IMG/VR virus record: IMGVR_UViG_3300027659_000214
Coordinates: 1 to 23,249 of that record
Direction: 5' to 3' (one strand)
Source of the DNA: a virus
Length of the DNA: 23,249 bases
Positions 15,255 to 22,113 of the stretch are shown in pieces (the stretch's first letter is position 1; each line of letters starts with the position of its first letter). The notes beneath the pieces are model-generated. The model had not been told where the DNA came from. It searched no databases and was given only the letters and a program-made list of their open reading frames with translations. The translations under genes were made by a program, and so were the position numbers.

Positions 15255-17534
15255 TCAACCAATACGCCAATTCGTGCCGTCGCTATACACAGGCACTTGA
15301 TTGGCCCCGCCCGCCGCAACAATAGAGGCAAACGTGGTGGCATTGGCATCTGTAACGAACGCCCTAGCGCCCGCTCCGGCAGTAGCTGCCGCAGTCAACC
15401 CCGAGACAGTCACGCCATGTGTTCTGACGTTAAACGCATGGACAAAAGACCAACGCTCTGTTGTGGTTCCAAGGGTTTGTGCGTTGTCAGTAACGGGACG
15501 CCAGTTTCCAGCAGCACTCATACGGATACGTTCACCATAAGTTGAGCCATTGTTACCGTAAAGACCGATACCCAACAAGCCTACCGTGCCTTCCGCAATA
15601 AAAGCCAAAGCAGCATTTACAGTATTTGGTGCGGATGCATCGTTTTGTCTGCATCGAAGTTGAGCAACCAACTCGCCGTTACTTAGTATTGTGTCCCTCT
15701 GGTCTAGTGTCAATGACCTATTTGCACCAGACATATCTGCTCTTAAGTCAAAATCATCCTCATAACGAACAATCAACTCGCCAACGTTATCTTTTCCAAG
15801 CACATTACCCATAAACCTAGTCGCTGTTGACGAGGTTATGTCATACCAATTTCCGTTGGCCGTCTGGATTGAATTGTTAACAACCAATGTCTCAAGAGTA
15901 TTTGTTACGGATATGGATAGCCCTGTATAAGCGGGACAAAGAATGTTGTTGCTAGATATAACAACGCCTGATCCATAAGTGTTAACAACAATCAAAGGCC
16001 CGTAGGAATTTGTTTCAGCACCAACGCCAACAATGGTGTTACCAGAAATTGATAAGTTATCGTCTGCTTCAGCTAAGGCCCAAAATGCACCTATTTGATT
16101 TTGATATTTGCAACGTATAAGGGTGTTGCCAGATACAGTAACATTTCCGCCTCTTACAATATCAATAGCACGTTGCAAGTTAGAAATATAAGCTGCAAGG
16201 TCGTTGGTTAACGTGTTACCGGACACAGTGACATTGTTAGCTTGAATCTTAATTCCTCTTCGAGTCCATCCGCTAAGGCTGTTGCCAGTAATGTTTGCTG
16301 GTAAATCATAAAAATTTACCTCATCATAGCTAATAACGACGATTGAATCGCCTTCCTCGCCTTCAACGTCAATGATGTTGTTGTTTGCAATAAGAACAGG
16401 CTTGACACAATCTTGGTCAGACTCAACAATAATTCCCCGTTGCATACCAATACCGTCCCCAGGCGTTCCATTACCAACGCCTTGAAGGTTTTCAATGGTA
16501 TTGTTACAAACCACCCCACCACCATCTTTGCCAAAAAAACTAAGTCGAATTGCAACGCCGCCCCAATTTGCAAAGCCATTAAGATTTTTGATATTGCAAT
16601 TTGAAACAAGCGGGTTTGCACCAGTCACGAATATAGCGTAACCAATGTAATTAGCACCATCAACATTTAGGTGAGTTTTAGAGTCAGCGCCGCTGATAGT
16701 GATAAGTTTTTTGACTTGTGAAGTAGCGGTCAAGATTCCCGGCCCACACAAAGTGCGGTTTGCAACCGCGCTGGTAAGCACAGGGGTTCCGTCTAGTAGA
16801 GAATCCACAACACGATATGACCCTTGCGGGAAATAAATTTGTGTGGCTGTTGTATTTAGTGCTGCTTGGATTGCAGCGGTGTCATTTGTCACCCCGTCAC
16901 CCACCGCCCCAAAATCCTTCACGCTCACCGACTCGCGCAACTTGGCCTGAACAGTAGTGGCAATTGCTCCAGTACCTGCTGGAAGATAGTTAACAGCATC
17001 AGCAGAAGTAGTACCTACAGAGAAAGGCTGTGCAATGATGATTTCTACTTCATCGCTTAAAGTAAGGCCTGAAGCAAAAGTAATAGAGGTAGAACTAGTC
17101 TCAATGTAGTCAACACCTGAGATTACTTTGAAGCCGTTAACATACACTTGAATAGTGTTGTTGTTTAACGTGTAAGCAGGGGTAGTTACAACAGTCTGTC
17201 CAGCAGTTGCTGTGACGACACTACGTACGTTAACACCACTGAAGAAGGTTTGCTGCCATGCAACACCAGACCATACAAACATCTGGTTTGATACTGAATT
17301 CCAGTAAAGAGCACCAGAGATTAAAGCATCCCCATCGTTATCCAACGTAGGTGCTACTGTTTTGGAGCCTAAGTAACGATCATCGAAGGAGTCGTATAAA
17401 GCAGCAGTGGCTGAAGCAGCAGCAGTGGTCGTAGCGGTGTCAGCTACGATGCTATTAGTTAAAGACGTAATAAAGTTAATTTCACTATCTGTAGTGGCAT
17501 CTCCACCACCCCCCTCACCACGCCAGATTGTCAT
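15255..17534 (-). CDS. Tail spike/fibre 2 with virion-attachment region and beta-helix
   Basis: Predicted 759-residue receptor-binding protein. Residues 1-~195 form an attachment region with DDRYLGSKTVAPTLDNDGDA and VYVNGFKVISGVDYIETSST, a layout common in podovirus tail fibres. At about 200-227, RESVSVKDFGAVGDGVTNDT opens a pectate-lyase-type right-handed beta-helix that runs to about residue 560. Its coils show repeated NNTI, SGNTL and NNNI turns. The C-terminal part (about 600-759) has TTTERWSFVHAFN and ends QVPVYSDGTNWRIG, a common fibre tip. The ribosome binding site AAGGAATAAT precedes the ATG. It shares the helix-entry motif with tail spike 1, but codon use differs, so the two domains are probably independently acquired. 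Depolymerase activity is possible but not visible. Confidence 0.87.
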   Translation of the reverse strand: MTIWRGEGGGGDATTDSEINFITSLTNSIVADTATTTAAASATAALYDSFDDRYLGSKTVAPTLDNDGDALISGALYWNSVSNQMFVWSGVAWQQTFFSGVNVRSVVTATAGQTVVTTPAYTLNNNTIQVYVNGFKVISGVDYIETSSTSITFASGLTLSDEVEIIIAQPFSVGTTSADAVNYLPAGTGAIATTVQAKLRESVSVKDFGAVGDGVTNDTAAIQAALNTTATQIYFPQGSYRVVDSLLDGTPVLTSAVANRTLCGPGILTATSQVKKLITISGADSKTHLNVDGANYIGYAIFVTGANPLVSNCNIKNLNGFANWGGVAIRLSFFGKDGGGVVCNNTIENLQGVGNGTPGDGIGMQRGIIVESDQDCVKPVLIANNNIIDVEGEEGDSIVVISYDEVNFYDLPANITGNSLSGWTRRGIKIQANNVTVSGNTLTNDLAAYISNLQRAIDIVRGGNVTVSGNTLIRCKYQNQIGAFWALAEADDNLSISGNTIVGVGAETNSYGPLIVVNTYGSGVVISSNNILCPAYTGLSISVTNTLETLVVNNSIQTANGNWYDITSSTATRFMGNVLGKDNVGELIVRYEDDFDLRADMSGANRSLTLDQRDTILSNGELVAQLRCRQNDASAPNTVNAALAFIAEGTVGLLGIGLYGNNGSTYGERIRMSAAGNWRPVTDNAQTLGTTTERWSFVHAFNVRTHGVTVSGLTAAATAGAGARAFVTDANATTFASIVAAGGANQVPVYSDGTNWRIG

Positions 17535-17542
17535 ATTATTCC

Positions 17543-17782
17543 TTATTTATCTGCTTTGTTATCTAGACGATCAAATATCTTAGACAGATATTCTTTGATT
17601 TCGTAAATATCTCTACGATAGTCCTCTTTCATAACATAGTCTTTTGGCATTTCCTCACGCAACTTGGCAAGGTCTTGTTTTAATTCTTTAACTGCGTTCC
17701 ATAACTCTCTGGCAAACCATCCAGTAACACCAGATATAAATACTAACGCACTATTTATTAGTTGTTGCGTTTCCAAGATCAT
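17543..17782 (-). CDS. Membrane-anchored coiled-coil protein
   Basis: Predicted 79-residue protein: one transmembrane helix at about residues 8-27 (INSALVFISGVTGWFARELW) followed by a charged coiled coil to the end (VKELKQDLAKLREEM, then KEDYRRDIYEIKEYLSKIFD), finishing RLDNKADK. Short TM-plus-coil proteins of this shape are widespread in phages. Some have been compared with holin-associated or XhlA-type proteins, but the role is not established. The start overlaps the previous stop (ATGA), and it precedes tail spike 2 by eight bases. It is far from the holin/endolysin pair, so a lysis role is only one possibility. Confidence 0.75.
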   Translation of the reverse strand: MILETQQLINSALVFISGVTGWFARELWNAVKELKQDLAKLREEMPKDYVMKEDYRRDIYEIKEYLSKIFDRLDNKADK

Positions 17783-17946
17783 GCACCTAGTGTTTCAAAC
17801 TTCTTCCTCTTTGGCTTTTCTTCTACGACAACCACTTCTTCTTCAACCACTTCTTCATATTCTGAATGAACACGCATACCAGCAATGTCATGTTCTACTG
17901 TGAACTCGTAAACTTCACCAGTTGCAAGGGATTTAAATTTAGCCAT
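17779..17946 (-). CDS. Small acidic protein after the capsid gene
   Basis: Predicted 55-residue protein beginning MAKFKSLATGEVYEFTVEHD. The first ~30 residues look like a small beta-sheet fold. Residues 30-43 are a Glu/Val run (YEEVVEEEVVVVEE), followed by a basic stretch (KPKRKKF). The ribosome binding site GAGGTG precedes the ATG, and the TGA overlaps the next start (ATGA at 17779-17782), so the gene is well supported despite its size. It sits just past the capsid terminator. Small head-decoration or head-completion proteins occupy such places in other phages, but no family is recognised. Confidence 0.7.
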   Translation of the reverse strand: MAKFKSLATGEVYEFTVEHDIAGMRVHSEYEEVVEEEVVVVEEKPKRKKFETLGA

Positions 17947-17966
17947 ATTTCACCTCTAAAAAATAA

Positions 17967-18007
17967 AGGTTCTCACCTTTCACCCAAAGGCTACTAAGTG
18001 AGAACCT
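17967..18007 (-). terminator. Strong terminator after the major capsid gene
   Basis: A perfect ten-base stem, AGGTTCTCAC (5' arm on the - strand, 17998-18007) with GTGAGAACCT (17967-17976), is followed on the - strand by TTATTTTTT. The large loop holds a second small stem, CCTTT/AAAGG. It begins nine bases past the capsid stop. It probably sets a high capsid-to-downstream transcript ratio, with read-through supplying the tail genes. Confidence 0.88.
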
Positions 18008-18015
18008 GACTAAAC

Positions 18016-18939
18016 TTAGGCTGGAACTGCTAGAGCAACAGCAGAATAATCACGTAGTTCTGCAACACCATAAAGAGTGTCAGCAGTAAAGAGACTACCT
18101 AAATATTCTTGCTTGTACTGAGTCTGGGTACGTACTTCCTTTTGAGTGGCAAGTACACCAAAGTCACGATGACCTAGTAGGCAAATACGGCAAGCAGTTG
18201 AACCAGAGGTGGTATCAGCATTGTTGGTAACGAATACGGGAACTCCGTACACATTACCAACTTCACCGTTACGGATGGTATTAGAACCACCAGTTTCACC
18301 AACAAAAGCCTGTTCAGTGAAACGTGCAATACCCAGTAGGGTGTTACGGGTTGAAGGAGGAACAACCAGGAAACGACCGTCCATAGGTACATCATTGTCA
18401 TCTAGACGCTGAATTGAACGGCGAATGGCGGCATCAGTTAGAGCACCAAGACCAGTGTTAGCACCAGCAACATAAGCAGTAGTACCATCAGTACCTGAAA
18501 AAGCACCGCTATATGCTGTGGTGTTAGTACCACCTTGAACCTGACGGCCAAGTGCAATTAGGCTGGAGTCAACCTGACGGGCAAGTGCATAACCAGCATC
18601 ATCAGTGTAAAACTGACGCATAGAGGTTAGTGCTTGAGTCTCAACGATGTCTTCAATAAGAATTGAATACTCAAAGTGAAGGTTGAGTGAAACCTGAACT
18701 TCAGTTGCAGTATCAGTTACTAGGGTAACTTGTGCTTGTGTTCCCTTAGCAGTTGCAGAGCCTCGACCTGGTTTTGGAATGTTGAGGGTATCACCCTTCT
18801 TACCAACCATGTTGATTTTCTTAATAAGATTTGCAAGAACAAGATTACGCTTGTATGTTGCAACAACTTCGTCACTCCAAATTTGTGGAATGAATTTATC
18901 AGCAGTCGTAACTGTCTGATGGTTTGAACCTAAAGCCAT
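18016..18939 (-). CDS. Major capsid protein (HK97 fold)
   Basis: Predicted 307-residue major head protein. It resembles a podovirus capsid family starting MALGSNHQTVTT..FIPQIWSDEV, with NLVLANLIKKINMVGKKGDT (residues 32-51) for the N-arm/E-loop region, EYSILIEDIVETQALTSMRQ and YTDDAGYALARQVDSSLIAL for the spine helix, and DNDVPMDGRFLVVPPSTRN followed by GEVGNVYGVPVFVTNN for the P- and A-domains. Size is in the usual 300-350 range. It follows the scaffold gene by 21 bases (AGGAGAATATA before the ATG), and a strong terminator follows it. This scaffold-capsid order is standard, so the call is firm even though detailed homology was not computed. Confidence 0.9.
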   Translation of the reverse strand: MALGSNHQTVTTADKFIPQIWSDEVVATYKRNLVLANLIKKINMVGKKGDTLNIPKPGRGSATAKGTQAQVTLVTDTATEVQVSLNLHFEYSILIEDIVETQALTSMRQFYTDDAGYALARQVDSSLIALGRQVQGGTNTTAYSGAFSGTDGTTAYVAGANTGLGALTDAAIRRSIQRLDDNDVPMDGRFLVVPPSTRNTLLGIARFTEQAFVGETGGSNTIRNGEVGNVYGVPVFVTNNADTTSGSTACRICLLGHRDFGVLATQKEVRTQTQYKQEYLGSLFTADTLYGVAELRDYSAVALAVPA

Positions 18940-18960
18940 ATTATATTCTCCTAAAAAGTT

Positions 18961-19740
18961 TTATTTAACTCGACCCTCGTTATAAGCCTTGATGATTTCA
19001 TCACCTAGTTGCTCATAGCGATCTGGGTCTGTCATACGTAAGCGGATAAGATCAGCACGGCGATATGTCTTCTTTGAGGTTTCACCTGATCCACCAACAT
19101 CCACGCCAGCAGCCTTTAGAGCCTTTGTACGCGATTGTTTTCCAGCATCTGACACTTCCTTTGACCTGACACCTTTAATCTGCTTATAGGTCGATAGAAG
19201 CTCATCTGCCGTTTCAAAATTGTAATTAGTATCTGCATCTTCATACATACGCATACGTACTGGTGATGCATTTACCCAAGCAATAAAATCCCCATCTTGA
19301 ACAATATTCCCAAAGTCAGGATGCTTGTTAGTAAGCTGACTCTGAAGGTTCATCTGCCTCATTTGTTGTGAGGCTTGCTTTGCCGCTTTAATGTCTGGAT
19401 GGTTCTCTAAAGCATTTTGAATGGCTTTTTGAGGGTTCTCAAAGAAATCAATATCTGTTTCTTCTTGTGCAGGTTTTACTTGTTTCTGCGAGAGTTGTTG
19501 TTTCAACAATTCATCAGCAAGTTTACGAACTTCACCAACCTCTTGTGCTTGCCTACCAATAAGCTGTTCAGCCTCTTGGTGCATCTTCACAATGTCTTCT
19601 AGGTTTTTGCCCCGATACTTGTCGGGAACCTTAGAGACTACGGGTTGTTCTGATTCTTCAAATTCATCATCTTCAGAATCTAGTTCATCAACTTCTTCTG
19701 TCTGTTGATCCAATTCGTCATCATTTTCAATAAAAGCCAT
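18961..19740 (-). CDS. Head scaffolding protein
   Basis: Predicted 259-residue protein with a very acidic N-terminus (residues 5-32, e.g. ENDDELDQQTEEVDELDSED), then KVPDKYRGKNLEDIVKMHQE and a long helix (AEQLIGRQAQEVGEVRKLAD), ending in a basic C-terminal region (residues ~200-259, KKTYRRADLIRLRMTDPDRY). Acidic head, coiled middle and basic tail is the usual plan of podovirus scaffolds, which shape the procapsid and then leave; the basic tail binds capsid. It sits immediately upstream of the capsid gene. A leader with two GTAA-loop hairpins precedes it, so expression may be regulated separately from the upstream genes. Confidence 0.85.
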   Translation of the reverse strand: MAFIENDDELDQQTEEVDELDSEDDEFEESEQPVVSKVPDKYRGKNLEDIVKMHQEAEQLIGRQAQEVGEVRKLADELLKQQLSQKQVKPAQEETDIDFFENPQKAIQNALENHPDIKAAKQASQQMRQMNLQSQLTNKHPDFGNIVQDGDFIAWVNASPVRMRMYEDADTNYNFETADELLSTYKQIKGVRSKEVSDAGKQSRTKALKAAGVDVGGSGETSKKTYRRADLIRLRMTDPDRYEQLGDEIIKAYNEGRVK

Positions 19741-19756
19741 GCTACACCTTTCTCCT

Positions 19757-19792
19757 GCCCTTACGGGTTTTAGGAGTATCGCCCTTACGGGC
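19757..19792 (-). promoter_or_regulatory. Two GTAA-loop hairpins in the scaffold leader
   Basis: GCCCTTACGGG occurs twice, at 19757-19767 and 19781-19791 (24 bases apart). On the - strand these read as hairpins CCC-GTAA-GGG and GCCC-GTAA-GGGC with GNRA-type tetraloops, just upstream of the AGGAGAAAGG ribosome binding site of the scaffold gene. There is no T-run directly after them. They may be RNA processing, stabilising or protein-binding elements. The nrdJ terminator (3870-3893) also uses a GTAA loop. Confidence 0.55.
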
Positions 19793-19798
19793 TTATTA

Positions 19799-19838
19799 CA
19801 AAATAAAAGAAAACAATCGGACTATTAGTTCCCCGATT
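19799..19838 (-). terminator. Terminator-like hairpin ahead of the scaffold gene
   Basis: On the - strand AATCGG (19833-19838) pairs with CCGATT (19815-19820), plus a G-U pair, and is followed by GTTTTCTTTTATTTTG. The 5' arm lies in the last codons of the zinc-ribbon gene. The AT-rich T-tract and moderate stem suggest partial termination, so the scaffold and capsid genes need read-through or their own promoter, for which I find no clear consensus. Confidence 0.55.
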
Positions 19839-20067
19839 CTGCGTTTTTCTTTCTCTCTTGACTGAGTTTCTCAGCCCTAACCCTTGCCCACTTATCTGCT
19901 GCCCCAGGAAAACTTCCAGTAATCCCTTCAAGTTTGATAGTTGGACAAGAAATTATTCTTTTTGCTTCTTCACCACAAATCTTGCAAGGAACTACCCTAT
20001 CTTCTGAGTTAACAAAGGATTCAAACATATGGAAGTCTTCACACATAAAGTCATAAAAACCCCTCAT
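19825..20067 (-). CDS. FmdB-like zinc-ribbon protein
   Basis: Predicted 80-residue protein: MRGFYDFMCEDFHMFESFV, then VPCKICGEEAKRIIS with C28 and C31, matching the phage variant of the FmdB putative regulatory zinc-ribbon family. The first metal pair looks like C9 with H13 instead of two cysteines. The C-terminal half (ITGSFPGAADKWARVRAEKL) is the usual tail of the phage version, often found between portal/terminase and scaffold genes. It may bind nucleic acid or another head protein; its role is unknown. The start overlaps the previous stop (ATGA). Part of a terminator-like hairpin lies in its 3' end. Confidence 0.8.
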   Translation of the reverse strand: MRGFYDFMCEDFHMFESFVNSEDRVVPCKICGEEAKRIISCPTIKLEGITGSFPGAADKWARVRAEKLSQERKKNAESGN

Positions 20068-20303
20068 TCGTCTTCTCCGTTTAACTGGTTGTAGGATTCC
20101 TCACAAATTTTCTTGCGAGTAAGAATCAAAGTGAGTATGTCTAGTTGTCCTTTTTTGAAGAATAAATCTTCAGCATTTAAAGTATTAGACACACTATCAA
20201 CAGTTTCTCGTAGATTTTCCATATCTTCTACAAAGAATTTCCATCCTTCAGTAGCAATCATAGAAAATGTTTCTTCGTAATACTTCTGTAGTTCCTTGTC
20301 CAT
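20064..20303 (-). CDS. Small helical protein, first gene after the dyad-containing promoter
   Basis: Predicted 79-residue protein, acidic and almost wholly helical, with FSMIATEGWKFFVEDMENLR (residues 14-33) and LFFKKGQLDILTLILTRKKI. The ...ATEGWK.F..D.......(K)GQL..L..IL pattern is seen in small phage proteins near head genes, function unknown. It is the first gene after the promoter at 20333-20362, with AAGGAG upstream of ATG 20303, and is coupled to the zinc-ribbon gene by an ATGA overlap. It may act in head assembly, but this is inferred from position only. Confidence 0.75.
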   Translation of the reverse strand: MDKELQKYYEETFSMIATEGWKFFVEDMENLRETVDSVSNTLNAEDLFFKKGQLDILTLILTRKKICEESYNQLNGEDE

Positions 20304-20332
20304 TATGGGGAAACTCCTTTATTGTTATACTT

Positions 20333-20362
20333 ATTATACTACATATTATAGTAGTATGTCAA
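20333..20362 (-). promoter_or_regulatory. Sigma70-type promoter for the head operon
   Basis: On the - strand TTGACA (20357-20362) and TATAAT (20333-20338) are both exact consensus hexamers separated by 18 bases, in the 83-base gap between the repeat protein stop and the 20303 gene. A second TATAAT at 20345-20350 is too close to the -35 to be used with it. Expected transcription starts near 20325 and runs leftward into the 79-aa, zinc-ribbon, scaffold and capsid genes. Confidence 0.75.
20336..20357. repeat. Inverted repeat inside the promoter (possible operator)
   Basis: ATACTAC (20336-20342) and GTAGTAT (20351-20357) form a perfect seven-base dyad around an eight-base centre. It covers the promoter spacer and touches both the -10 and -35 hexamers. 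A protein bound here would block or modulate RNA polymerase, so an operator role is plausible. No repressor gene is visible in the window. Confidence 0.55.
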
Positions 20363-20386
20363 TAGGTTATTGAAATATATTAACTA

Positions 20387-21292
20387 TTAAGGATATACGA
20401 TTGGGTCTTTATACAAGATTTGCCATGCTGTACCTGTATACCACTTTAATACGTAAGTTTGTGACTGTACTGGTAATGAGATGTTGTATTCACCAAAACC
20501 AGCGTTTAATGTTATCTGCCTTCCAATGGTTGCTGCTGATCCAGTGATGTTATAAACACCATTAGACAGCGTTATATTTCTAGTTACAGTTAAAGAACAA
20601 TCGCTTCCTGTAATTACAAAAGAAGCTGGAGATGCTACAAGGTTTAGAGTTCTAGCAAGTGTTGCAGCACTTCCTGTTAAAGTGTAACTGCCGTTTTGAA
20701 GATTTAGATTCCTAGAAACTACTAAACTAGCAGCAGCACCCGTTAGGTTATAAGAACCACTATTTGCATCTAGTACAGGTACAAAACTAACTGGTGTATA
20801 AGTTAGAGTAGCATCTACACCTGTAATGGTGTAGGAACCAGAAGCACTATTTAATACGCTTGCTGCTGATAGAGTTGCAGCAAACCCTGTAAGTGAATAA
20901 GAAGCAGGAGAACTGTTTAATACTTTTGTTGCTACTAATATTGCAGGAGAACCTGTAATGGCATAAGAACTAGAAGCACTGTTTAATATCTTCCCTGTTG
21001 AAAGTGTTGCAGGGAAACCAGTAACAGAATAACTACCTGAACCTAATAAAAGATTTCTAGTTAATGCTAATGTAGCGGGGAAACCACTTACTAAGTAAGA
21101 ACCACTTCCAGCATCTAATGTAAGAGCACCACCAATGGGAGCAGCAGGTATTTGTAACTCTGTAAAAGATACCTGAATATTGATTGCATAAAGGTAATCA
21201 GATAAAAGTACTACTCCCGCAGGGCCATTATCCCATGTATCAGAGCCTCCCCTTATACCTCTTGGGAGGTCAATATTAGGCTGCTTAACCAT
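20387..21292 (-). CDS. Repeat-built structural protein (ten ~22-residue beta repeats)
   Basis: Predicted 301-residue protein. Residues 1-58 form a non-repeat head (MVKQPNIDLPRGIRGGSDTW; DNGPAGVVLLSDYLYAINIQ). Residues 59-273 are ten repeats of the form LxxxSGSYxxTGxxATLxxxxx, each 22 residues except one of 27 and a short last unit. A 28-residue tail contains YVLKWYTGTAWQILYKDP, similar to ends of fibre proteins. Regular Gly-Ser-Tyr and Thr-Gly positions indicate stacked beta strands, as in a solenoid or fibre shaft. Repeats of this type occur in uncharacterised phage proteins. It lies between the 271-aa structural-type gene and the head promoter. A fibre or head-surface role is inferred. The start has only a weak ribosome binding site and probably depends on the upstream gene. 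Confidence 0.75.
   Translation of the reverse strand: MVKQPNIDLPRGIRGGSDTWDNGPAGVVLLSDYLYAINIQVSFTELQIPAAPIGGALTLDAGSGSYLVSGFPATLALTRNLLLGSGSYSVTGFPATLSTGKILNSASSSYAITGSPAILVATKVLNSSPASYSLTGFAATLSAASVLNSASGSYTITGVDATLTYTPVSFVPVLDANSGSYNLTGAAASLVVSRNLNLQNGSYTLTGSAATLARTLNLVASPASFVITGSDCSLTVTRNITLSNGVYNITGSAATIGRQITLNAGFGEYNISLPVQSQTYVLKWYTGTAWQILYKDPIVYP
20474..21118 (-). repeat. Array of ~66-base tandem repeats coding the GSY/TG units
   Basis: The stretch encodes ten tandem units of 66 bases (one of 81, last one partial) within the 301-residue protein. Units are clearly related in amino acid sequence but well diverged in DNA, which suggests an old expansion kept by structural selection. The 81-base unit carries five extra residues (within TYTPVSFVPV). 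Confidence 0.75.
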
Positions 21293-21297
21293 TTAAA

Positions 21298-22113
21298 TTA
21301 CCCGTGCAGGATTTTAGACATACCTAAAATAGTGCCTGTAGAGGTAGTAGAACAGGTCATTAAAAGCATTAAGCAAGAATCATTAGAAATTTCAGGAAAA
21401 CCAAGTATTGCCCAATCAAAGTTTTCTGTTTTATTAAGAAGGGGAATTGAAACACTGGTACGTGCCCTAGTTGCTGTAATACCAAAGTTACCCGCAGTAC
21501 CTGTAGTTGCAGATAAAGTGACACTGTTAACTGATCTGATAAATCTACCAGCAACAGCAGGAATAAGAGGGTAGAGTCGACCTGCCCTTGGTGTTGCACC
21601 TAATGCAAAGGCTGTTAAGTTACCTGTAGAGGCATCATCATACGTTACAGCAACCGTGGCATTAACACCTGTAGCACCCAGAGCAGTATAGATTTCTAGC
21701 CACCACTGTACTTCATCATAGTTGGTATCTCCAATACGAGCAGCAGAAGGAGCAGTTGTTACAAGGCTAAGAGCACCTTGTGCTGTAGTGACAGTACCAG
21801 ATAGGCCACCCATATGAACAAGACGATCATGTACTTCCACATTGGTAGGGCTAATACTTCCTTGTAAGGCCATAAAACCTAAATAACTTGTAGCTGGTGC
21901 TGTTTGATTAACTAGACCAAAAGAACCTGTTAAAGCACTTGTACACACAGCAGCCGTTGTTGGAATAGCCCCTGCACCTGGAGTTCCTGCTGATTGCCAC
22001 AAACTAAAAACCTGTCCTGCAACAGCGTTGGCTAAAGATGCTTTATTAATAACTTGTCTATCTGTGTTATTACCCATAGCACTAATAAGTTGGTCACGAG
22101 TAATAATTGTCAT
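21298..22113 (-). CDS. Probable phage structural protein (271 aa)
   Basis: Predicted 271-residue protein. Helical N-terminus (MTIITRDQLISAMGNNTDRQ), followed by beta-rich Thr/Ala/Gly sequence with FSLWQSAGTPGAGAIPTTAA (about 37-56), VEVHDRLVHMGGLSGTVTTA, and NYDEVQWWLEIYTALGATGV. Proteins of this kind are seen in many phages beside fibre and head genes, usually only as structural or hypothetical. The composition suits a beta-sandwich virion component. Start and stop are coupled to neighbours: ATGA with the 54-aa gene, and the next gene starts about five bases after its stop. I cannot assign it to decoration, tail or fibre with confidence. Confidence 0.65.
   Translation of the reverse strand: MTIITRDQLISAMGNNTDRQVINKASLANAVAGQVFSLWQSAGTPGAGAIPTTAAVCTSALTGSFGLVNQTAPATSYLGFMALQGSISPTNVEVHDRLVHMGGLSGTVTTAQGALSLVTTAPSAARIGDTNYDEVQWWLEIYTALGATGVNATVAVTYDDASTGNLTAFALGATPRAGRLYPLIPAVAGRFIRSVNSVTLSATTGTAGNFGITATRARTSVSIPLLNKTENFDWAILGFPEISNDSCLMLLMTCSTTSTGTILGMSKILHG

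Noticed and set aside
14823-15545. A long open frame on the + strand antisense to the adaptor, membrane protein and spike 2.
   Set aside because: It spans three well-supported - strand genes, has no ribosome binding site and translates to low-quality Ser/Arg-rich sequence. GC-rich third positions opposite the spike explain the openness.
20474-21118. Regular 66-base repeats considered as a CRISPR-like or iteron array.
   Set aside because: The units keep reading frame, are diverged in DNA but conserved in protein pattern, and have no identical repeats with unique spacers.
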